Shown here: piece after piece, positions 25,454-31,647 of the stretch
How positions within the stretch are numbered: the first letter of the stretch is position 1
Layout: every line of letters begins with the position of its first letter
Source: JBEKTY01 sp049515555
GTDB taxonomy: Bacteria > Planctomycetota > Planctomycetia > Pirellulales > Thermoguttaceae
NCBI GenBank assembly: GCA_049515555.1
Contig: JBEKTY010000094.1
Location: 1 to 31,647 of the forward strand
Length of the DNA stretch: 31,647 bases
Direction: 5' to 3'
Position numbers and translations under genes: made by a program
Notes under the pieces: model-generated
The model's input: the letters and a program-made list of their open reading frames with translations, nothing else
Told to the model about the DNA's origin: nothing
The model's database searches: none

Positions 25454-26437
25454 TTACTTCGCCGCCTTCCCCGCGCACTCGAAAAGCTCCTGCGCGCAAG
25501 ACTCCCAACCCTGACTGCCCAACGGAATCGACTCCGGCGTCCTCGGCGGATTCACGAGCCACATGCGGAGCGCGTTTGTCCGCCGGTCGAGCAGCGCCTG
25601 GCACTTCTCAGCAAGCTCCGCCGGCAGTTTCTTGCCCGCAATCGCCTTCTCGACCACAATCCGCGCCTCCGATTCCTGATTTCCGAGAAACAGGTTCTCG
25701 AACCGGACCGTGCGTACCGGCCCGTCCGGGCCGGGGCCGAAAAGGTCGAAGGCGCCGTAACCGATGCCCAGTTGTCCCGCCGTGGACGGCGGGAAGCTCC
25801 CGAAGAGCGTCCCGCCGCAACCTCCCGCGGATTCGCCGCTCATTTGCACGCCGAGCGACTTCCAGTACTTTCCGATATCGCCGATGACCGGGAAGAAGTC
25901 GCCGCCGACACGCGTGTAGCCGCAGCTTCCCGTGACGAGCGCGCAATCCATCACGATGCGGAAGGACCAGACATTCGGCCGCCCCCACAGGTACACCGGC
26001 ATATACCCGTAGCGGCTGAAGGTCAGCCACAGGCAATTCGGAGCGTGATGCCAGCCGGCAGGCGGCGGATCCGTTTCGAGGGCGGGGAAAATGGTTTCGT
26101 GGTCCGAACTGTACCAGACGAATGCGTACTTGAGCGCCTTGCGGCGCGCGGCAAGGTCCTTCGGATCGACGCCCAATTCCTTGGCGCCCGCCTCGGACAC
26201 TTCCGGCGGGAAAAAAGTGTAGTGTCGCCGCCACTGGCATCCCGTCACCAGCGCCCGCGTCAGCCCGTCGCCCTGCGGCTTCGCCTGCGGCGCCTTCTCC
26301 CCGGCAAGAGCGCCCGGCCCGGCAATCCACCCCAGCGCCAGCCACGCCAGACCTGCGGCCAGCCGCAAACAACTGACGTTCTTGGGCTTGGGCATTGCCA
26401 GTCCAGCTACCAAGATCCTCGCAAGTCCTAAAGCCAT
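25454..26437 (-). CDS. Secreted protein of unknown function in the rhamnogalacturonan lyase operon
   Basis: ATG at 26437 (minus) is chosen because GGAGGA lies 7 nt upstream inside the last codons of the preceding gene, suggesting translational coupling; an inner ATG (MPKPKNVSC, 26395) is possible. The product has 327 aa with a signal peptide ending near GALAGEKAP. The mature part has regions rich in aromatics and Gly: YAFVWYSSDHETIFPALETDPPPAGWHH, WLTFSRYGYMPVYLWGRPN, GYTRVGGDFFPVIGDIGKYWKSLG. The C-terminal part (TVRFENLFLGNQESEARIVVEKAIA...LLDRRTNALRMWLV) resembles the tail of large DUF4091/DUF6067-type glycosidase-like proteins. This could therefore be a shortened member with its barrel partly removed. 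No catalytic residue is assigned. Confidence 0.65.
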   Translation of the reverse strand: MALGLARILVAGLAMPKPKNVSCLRLAAGLAWLALGWIAGPGALAGEKAPQAKPQGDGLTRALVTGCQWRRHYTFFPPEVSEAGAKELGVDPKDLAARRKALKYAFVWYSSDHETIFPALETDPPPAGWHHAPNCLWLTFSRYGYMPVYLWGRPNVWSFRIVMDCALVTGSCGYTRVGGDFFPVIGDIGKYWKSLGVQMSGESAGGCGGTLFGSFPPSTAGQLGIGYGAFDLFGPGPDGPVRTVRFENLFLGNQESEARIVVEKAIAGKKLPAELAEKCQALLDRRTNALRMWLVNPPRTPESIPLGSQGWESCAQELFECAGKAAK

Positions 26438-26440
26438 ACG

Positions 26441-28261
26441 CTAATCCTCCGCCCTCGTGATCACTGGAATGATGCACTGAAGCATGCCGCTCAAGTCCGG
26501 GATTCTAGGTTTCTCGGCCTTGGCATCGCTGGACGGCACGGAAATCATCAGCACCGGAAGGCTGAGCGTCGCGCCGGCCTTCAACTCCAACGTCCGCTCG
26601 ACACCGTAGAACTCCCTGCCTTTGCCTACCAAAAGCGGTGTAGGTCTCGGCAGCTCGGGGGCGCTGAGCATCAGTAGTCCCAGCACCTGATAGGCCTCGT
26701 TGCCGTGTTTGTTGAAGTACTGCCACGTGACACCCCGCGTGCCGGCCACCTCGTAAATGCCCTGGACTGAATCGGCCAGCGGTCCCTCTTTGGGCCAGAC
26801 TCCGATCGGGCAAGTCAAGAACGGATTGCGGTAGAGTCGCATCACCCCCGCCAGATCCTTATTGCCCTTGTTGGCCAAACAGAGTTTCAGGAGCACAACT
26901 TCGCCGGTCTTGCCCTCGCCGGCGGCAATCAACTTGACGGGACCATCGCCTGGCGGTCGGTCCACCGAGCCGCTCAGGCCGAATTTCTGGACCGCCGCCG
27001 TTGCCTCGACCGACAGCTTGCGCGACATGCCGGAGAAGTCGAGCTTCAGTGCGGCGTCAGGGAGCATTGCGTCCAGGTCCGCAAACTTCTTGGTGGCTGG
27101 CAAGATCTTGGCCGCCGCGGGTCCGTCGACAGCGCGGAACCCCAGGTCGATGCTCACCCGTCGTGGAACGTTCTTGCCTAGCCGCGTGTCGCGGAAGGCT
27201 GTCTGAACGTTGAGATATAGCCAGTCCATGGCGCCGCTCTCGCTCGGCTGCGAGCGGATCGCCTCCAGTTGTTCCCACAATGGCACCTGGCCTGCGGACG
27301 GCGCCACCTCTCCTTCACGGAGTGTGACCGTGATGGGCGGCTGCGCGCGACCCTCGTAAATGTCCTTGCCTTGGAAGGTCACGCTGACCGGCCGAGTCAT
27401 GTCCACGAGCTTGTCATTCAGGAAGAACGCCATCTTTCGCACGCCCTCGTTGGCCGCCACCTCGATTCGGTTGCCGTCGTTGACCCGGATCTTGAAGACG
27501 GGATAATCCCGCTCGACGCTTCCTTTGGCCACCTGGCAATCGACCCAGAACGCGCGCGTAGCCGCGTAGCTGCACACCACGTGATCGACGACCTTGGGGT
27601 ACGGGTCGAGGACGTGCCGGTCGCAGAAACCGGTCAGCCGCGCGACGTCATGGAAGTAAATCGGGTCTGGCCCGTGCCCGCCGGGATAGGTGCCGAACTG
27701 GACTGGACAGCCCGCGGCCTTCATCAACTCGTAGTTCTTCTTGCCAGTCGTCAGGAAGCTGTCATGGTCGCCGTGCAGGAGCAGTGTGGGCGTCTGTTGG
27801 ATGTATTTCAAAAGGTCGATCTTCTGGACCTTGTACTGCTCCTTCCAACGCATGTCCTCACAGACGGGGACGATGGCGGCGAAGCGATCGGGGTACAGCC
27901 AGGCCGTTTCCAGCAGTCCGTGCCCGCTCCGCGAAAAGCCGGTCGCGTAGATGCGGTACGGGTCGATGTTGTACTTCCTGGCCGTCTCCAGCAGCGGTGC
28001 GACGACCGCTTCGCTGGGCCCATAGGCCGCGAAGTACGGCACGTTCTCCATGGCCTTGACGGCGATCTGGTTCTGGCTGGCCAGGAGGAAGGGCCAAGAC
28101 TTTTCCGGCGTGTAGTCCTTCGGGACGATCAGCCATTCCTCCTGATCATGCTCGGCCGCGGGTGATACGGAGGGCAGACAGAATGCCAGGGCGATCAGGA
28201 AGATGCCGGCACTGGCGAACGGGGGGACGCAGAAGGGAGATAACACAGTCTTCGCTCTCAT
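26441..28261 (-). CDS. Secreted alpha/beta hydrolase (esterase or peptidase-like), first gene of the lyase operon
   Basis: ATG at 28261 (minus) has AGGAG about 9 nt upstream. The product has 606 aa with a signal peptide ending near SVSPAAEH. The alpha/beta hydrolase domain spans about 40-225: IYATGFSRSGHGLLETAWLYPDRFAAIVPV places the nucleophile at S110 in G-F-S-R-S-G, LLLHGDHDSFL gives the acid (D165 or D167), and PGGHGPDP gives H196. This matches the S9 / feruloyl- and acetyl-esterase-like group. Residues about 240-606 are beta-rich and carry no family I recognise. The next gene starts 3 nt after the stop, with its ribosome site inside this gene. In an operon with a rhamnogalacturonan lyase, removal of acetyl or other ester groups is a reasonable guess. 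Confidence 0.78.
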   Translation of the reverse strand: MRAKTVLSPFCVPPFASAGIFLIALAFCLPSVSPAAEHDQEEWLIVPKDYTPEKSWPFLLASQNQIAVKAMENVPYFAAYGPSEAVVAPLLETARKYNIDPYRIYATGFSRSGHGLLETAWLYPDRFAAIVPVCEDMRWKEQYKVQKIDLLKYIQQTPTLLLHGDHDSFLTTGKKNYELMKAAGCPVQFGTYPGGHGPDPIYFHDVARLTGFCDRHVLDPYPKVVDHVVCSYAATRAFWVDCQVAKGSVERDYPVFKIRVNDGNRIEVAANEGVRKMAFFLNDKLVDMTRPVSVTFQGKDIYEGRAQPPITVTLREGEVAPSAGQVPLWEQLEAIRSQPSESGAMDWLYLNVQTAFRDTRLGKNVPRRVSIDLGFRAVDGPAAAKILPATKKFADLDAMLPDAALKLDFSGMSRKLSVEATAAVQKFGLSGSVDRPPGDGPVKLIAAGEGKTGEVVLLKLCLANKGNKDLAGVMRLYRNPFLTCPIGVWPKEGPLADSVQGIYEVAGTRGVTWQYFNKHGNEAYQVLGLLMLSAPELPRPTPLLVGKGREFYGVERTLELKAGATLSLPVLMISVPSSDAKAEKPRIPDLSGMLQCIIPVITRAED

Positions 28262-29046
28262 GGGGATACACTCCTATGTGGTCGATTCCAAGGCGGGTGA
28301 CGCAATGTACACGCGGGTGGGGCAAAAGGGGGCCTTCAGGCGGGAATCACGACGAGATTAAGGGTAGCGTCCCGGCGTGACAAAGGCAATCATCGTATGC
28401 GTGCAACGGCCTGTTCGGCGATTCACGGTATCTTGCGTTGCAGAATCCCTGTGCTGGTCAAGCGACTCTTGCGCCTGGTGGCGGAGCCGCGGAGCCGTAA
28501 GAAATTGCCTACTTGCGCACTAGCATAATATGGGACGTTACTGCCGACAGACCTCGTCGAGGTCCAACCGCAGGCGACATGATTCCCAAGATCATCTTCA
28601 CTCCACGGCAGGCTACCACCGTCAGCACGTAGCGAGCTGGCCACCTCGGTGCCTAACGCGTCCACGCGCGCATTGAGAGTTGCAAACACCGGTGGCGGCG
28701 GTTAAGATCAATGCGTGGTATGTCAGCCTGTTACACTCACGAGAATTTAAGCATCTTGTACGGAGCGATGGTTCGATCACACTGACGATCACCGTTTCAT
28801 TGGGGTTCGCAAGGGGACGGCTGGCCTATCGCCGCGCTTTCTGTCACGACATTCTGCACTTTTCTGCGCGAGTTGTCGCCACCGTCGTCGCACTACCGTC
28901 GGCCACCCCGCATCCCAATGGATTCCAACGGCGGTTTGGGTGTGAGCGGGTGTCGATTCGAGCTTCCAGTCGCCGATTTCCCGTCACGCCGCTGGCCGCC
29001 AGCACGAGTGGGCTACGGCCCATGTGACGCATCGAGTCCACCAACT
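28262..29046. other. 785-nt region without a clear gene, upstream of the lyase operon
   Basis: I find no supported gene here. Frames at 28423-28689 (minus), 28680-29027 (plus) and 28844-29077 (minus) are open, but they lack ribosome sites and have unconvincing composition. A perfect palindrome, GACCTCG-T-CGAGGTC, lies at 28550-28564. The part next to 29046 probably belongs to the 3' flank of the transposable element, but no end repeat could be recognised. The promoter of the 28261 operon must lie near 28270-28400; no good hexamers are seen. Confidence 0.4.
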
Positions 29047-29966
29047 TCAGTTGCTGCTGGCAGCCACCAACGCGCAAGCCCTGCAGTCGCGTTTCCGATT
29101 CGCTTCCGCACGTGCCTGGCGTGCCTGTTGCCGGCCGGCTTCCAGCTGCTTGGGGATGCTCTCCCCGTTCTGAAAGTACATCTCGTCCGGCGTCTGCCCC
29201 TGGAACGCCGAGCGGGGAAGTCGCGTATTGTGCTCATGGACATAGAACCGGACCAGTTTCTCCACGGCGCTTACGGTGTCGAGGGTGTTCAAGTACAACC
29301 ATTGGTGTTTGAGCACACGCCACCAAGATTCGATCATGGAATTGGAATAGGTGATTTCCGTGCGGGCCAGAACGCGACGGAGCAACCCCGAATGGATGAG
29401 TTCCTCGATGGCCCCGTTGAAGTTCTCAGCGCCACCGTCGGTGAGCAAGGTTGGTGTGCCGTGATCTACGCCCTTCGAGGCGGTGAGCAGGATCTTGGCC
29501 GTGGCACCGGGATCGAAGGTGGGCGTGACCTTCCAAGCCAGGATGCGGCGTGAGAAGTTGTCGAGCACCGCGTGCAGATAGGCTCGGCTTCCATCGAGTA
29601 AGCGGATCAACGTCGTGTCGATGTGCCAGATCTGATTGGGGCCAGAGGCCCGAATCCCGACCTTCGGCTTGGCCGGGTGAATGCGTTGCCGGGGCCGTCG
29701 CCACTGGTGATCACGGATCAGCCGATACCACGTGCTGGCCGAAGCAAAGACCTTGCCGAGGCGTTGAGCGAGGAGCGCCAGTGTCCCGGTCGGGACGTGT
29801 CGGTACTTGGGGGAGGCTACCAGGTCCTGGATCGCTTGGACCTCGGCAGCCGTGAGTTGCTGGGGTGCCAGCCTCGGACACGATGGCCTGTCATCGAAAG
29901 GACACTGCTCGGCAAGACTTCCGAGACTCGGCGAAGCTTGCCGATCTTTCGGGGCAAGAACTCCGG
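29047..29966 (-). CDS. IS transposase, rve/DDE type, 5' end uncertain or lost
   Basis: The frame continues to 30264, but beyond about 29966 it overlaps the start and promoter of the next gene and looks non-coding. From CPFDDRPSCPRLAPQQLTAAEVQAIQ (29904 downward) it reads as a typical transposase: a helix-turn-helix-like segment (YRHVPTGTLALLAQRLGKVFASASTWYRLIRDHQWRRP), then the rve catalytic core. Counting from 30264, the acidic residues are D216 (QIWHIDTTL), D276 (LLTDGGAEN) and E312 (NSMIESWW), with 35 residues between the last two, as in IS3/IS481-like elements. The C-terminus has HNTRLPRSAFQGQTPDEMYF. No start codon with a ribosome site is seen near the conserved N-terminus, so the element is probably 5' truncated or the N-terminus frameshifted. 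Terminal inverted repeats were not found. Confidence 0.78.
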
Positions 29967-30067
29967 ACCGACTCGGCGGCCAGTGGGAGTCAATCGGCGG
30001 AAAGAGGCTCCTGGGACCACATCCGTAAGTCCCAAGCTTTCTGGCACTTGCAGTTCGGCCGAGTACT

Positions 30068-30096
30068 TTGACTATACGCGGCTGGCGGTCTATGAT
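30068..30096 (+). promoter_or_regulatory. Strong sigma70-like promoter for the carbohydrate-binding protein gene
   Basis: TTGACT (30068-30073) and TATGAT (30091-30096) are 17 nt apart; each matches five of six consensus bases. The start point would be near 30103, 40 nt before ATG 30143. It lies at the edge of the transposase remnant, so it may have come with the element. Confidence 0.5.
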
Positions 30097-30142
30097 GGCC
30101 GGTGTTGTCCCACCCCGTTTCCCACCTGATCGAGGTCCCGCC

Positions 30143-31647
30143 ATGTTGCGACTCAGCCTGATCTTGTTGCGTCCTGTGCTGTTGTTGGTGATCGTCCTTC
30201 CCATCGGCGCCCAGGCGCGCGAAGAAGAGAACCTGCTCGAGAATCCCTCGTTCGAGATTACCAAGCCCCGGGATCAGTTCGGCAATATTTTCGCCAACTG
30301 GGGCGGCTGGAAATACGAAGGGGAGTGCGATTTCCGCGTGGGCCAAGTCGCGCACACCGGCAAGCACTCCATGCTGTTGTTTGGGGGATCGGCGCCGAAG
30401 ATCCGCGTGAGCCAAGGGGTAGAACTCGCCCCGGGAAGATACAAGACCACGGCTTACCTTCGCGGGCTGGACATTGGCACCGGAACCTGGGGCATGACGA
30501 CCGAGTTCATGTTCAACGGGAACTACGTGCAACTGAAGAAGAACGGCACGTTCGGCTGGACGAAGCTGACCTACGTGGGCCAGATCGATGAGAAGAAGAA
30601 GGCCGGTCCCTCGTTCGGCCTGATGGCGCCGGGCTACCTGTGGATCGACGACGTGTCGCTGGTCAAGGTGGGCGACGATGTGCCGCTGACGGAAACTCCG
30701 CTGCTGGACCAGGAGGAATCGCCCATCGCTCCGCCGGGTGAACTGGCCGCCGCCGACATCGTCCGTTGTCCCGAGTGCGGCTACAAGAACCTGTCGGCCT
30801 GGAAGACCTGCTACGCCTGTGGCACACCGCTGGAAACGCAGAAGACGGCCGTGGCCGGCCCGCCGGTCAAGGTGATTGCCTCGTTCGAGGACAAGAGCCC
30901 GTTCGCGGGCGGCACACTCGTAAAGGAACATGCCCCAGAAGGAAAGAAGGCCCTGCGGATCGACAAGTCCTACGTGGACATGGGCCAACCGCAGAACTGG
31001 CTAGGCTACGACTACCTCAAGGCCGACCTCTACACGGACGCGAAGGATCCGATGAACCTGACCGTGGAGATCCGCGACGGCGCCACGCGCGACTACTGGA
31101 CCCGGGTGAACTACGAAACGGTCGTGCCGCCGGGCCAGAGCACGCTGATCATCCCGGTGAAGCAACTCTACGTGGGCGAGAAGTCGCGGCCCGGGCGCAT
31201 GCTCCTCTTGAACGACATCCGCGCGCTGATCTTCGGCATCGGTGAGAAGCCGCCGGCCCCGCTCTACATGGCCAACGTGCGCCTGGAGCGGGATGACTCG
31301 GCGCAGAAGGTGGCCTTCGACGGGCTGTGGGCCTTCGACTTCGGCACCGGCACGAGCCCGGTAATGGAGGGCTTTACGCCAGTCACTCCCAGCACGTTGT
31401 ATAGCAAGGGCCGGGGGTATGGGCTGAAGGACGCAAAGATCTGGCGGGCCATGGACGCCCTACAGCCCGATCCGCTCTACCAGGACGTCCTGTGCATCGA
31501 GTCGGGCGGACTGGCCGTCGACGTGCCCAACGGCAAGTACCGGGTGTTCGTCAACATCGACAGTCCTTCGGAATACTGGGGCGACTACCAGCGCTATCGC
31601 AAGCGGGCGGTCCTGGCCCAGGGCAAGCCGGTCGTGACCGAGACCAT
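30143..31647 (+). CDS. Secreted multi-domain carbohydrate-binding protein with embedded zinc ribbon (3' end outside window)
   Basis: ATG 30143 has GAGG at 30132-30135. More than 500 codons are open to the window end. The signal peptide is LRLSLILLRPVLLLVIVLP...AQAREEE. Residues about 30-180 are a CBM-like beta-sandwich (NLLENPSFEIT at its start, YLWIDDVSLVKVG at its end). Residues 209-226 contain CPECGYKNLSAWKTCYAC, a C-x2-C-x10-C-x2-C zinc ribbon. A second beta domain follows at about 240-385 (EGKKALRIDKSY, WLGYDYLKADLYTD, PLYMANVRLERDD). A third starts near 393: AFDFGTGTSPVMEGFTPVTPSTLYS, GYGLKDAK, VDVPNGKYRVFVNIDSP, similar to galactose-binding/malectin-like modules found with pectin-acting enzymes. 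A catalytic domain may follow outside the window. A zinc ribbon in an exported glycan-binding protein is uncommon. Confidence 0.8.
   Translation, partial: MLRLSLILLRPVLLLVIVLPIGAQAREEENLLENPSFEITKPRDQFGNIFANWGGWKYEGECDFRVGQVAHTGKHSMLLFGGSAPKIRVSQGVELAPGRYKTTAYLRGLDIGTGTWGMTTEFMFNGNYVQLKKNGTFGWTKLTYVGQIDEKKKAGPSFGLMAPGYLWIDDVSLVKVGDDVPLTETPLLDQEESPIAPPGELAAADIVRCPECGYKNLSAWKTCYACGTPLETQKTAVAGPPVKVIASFEDKSPFAGGTLVKEHAPEGKKALRIDKSYVDMGQPQNWLGYDYLKADLYTDAKDPMNLTVEIRDGATRDYWTRVNYETVVPPGQSTLIIPVKQLYVGEKSRPGRMLLLNDIRALIFGIGEKPPAPLYMANVRLERDDSAQKVAFDGLWAFDFGTGTSPVMEGFTPVTPSTLYSKGRGYGLKDAKIWRAMDALQPDPLYQDVLCIESGGLAVDVPNGKYRVFVNIDSPSEYWGDYQRYRKRAVLAQGKPVVTET

Overview
The window is GC-rich DNA with the gene content of a planctomycete, most likely a Pirellulales-like lineage. 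This rests on Tat-exported Gfo/Idh/MocA proteins with SRR-x-F-L signals, a sulfatase, ThuA-like domains, BNR sialidases, a PL26-type lyase, secreted HEAT and LRR proteins, large beta-helix proteins, and a palindrome I recall from planctomycete genomes. No database search was possible, so the lineage is an inference. Almost every product looks exported and directed at complex polysaccharides; rhamnogalacturonan or pectin is the clearest candidate substrate.

Layout. 1-121: the 3' end of a group II intron (domains V and VI). 122-1347: a broken GH55/pectate-lyase-like gene. 1405-1623: a small exported ORF. 1700-1840: a promoter and a long hairpin leader leading into a truncated, frameshifted SGNH hydrolase (1840-2262). 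2233-5790: a three-module beta-helix protein with an FN3 insert. 6195-12455: a promoter and a probable four-gene operon (double ThuA, Gfo/Idh, HEAT, LRR). 12506-12896 (minus): a gutted sialidase. 13010-16714: a promoter, a clan GH-A-like glycosidase and a frameshifted sialidase. 16722-16906: a Gfo/Idh fragment. 17049-17163: nested inverted repeats. 17225-17872: a Gfo/Idh missing most of its core. 17866-19158 (minus): an intact Gfo/Idh. 19464-22243: a sulfatase, a degenerate methyltransferase-like protein and a Gfo/Idh C-terminal fragment. 28261 down to 22265 (minus): an operon of alpha/beta hydrolase, unknown secreted protein, PL26-like exo-rhamnogalacturonan lyase and a gutted Tat protein. 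29047 to about 29966 (minus): a DD(35)E transposase without a clear start. 30068 to the end: a strong sigma70-like promoter and a secreted carbohydrate-binding protein with an embedded zinc ribbon, cut by the window edge.

Working together: the lyase, esterase-like hydrolase, glycosidase, sulfatase and sialidases would strip and cut the polymer outside the cytoplasm. The Gfo/Idh and ThuA proteins would oxidise or otherwise process released sugars. The beta-helix, HEAT and LRR proteins may bind glycans or partner proteins.

The most unusual feature is how many genes keep recognisable N- and C-termini but have lost the middle, some in frame and some with a frameshift. This could be a deletion-driven decay process in a fast-turnover locus or collapse of paralogs during assembly; read-level data would tell these apart.
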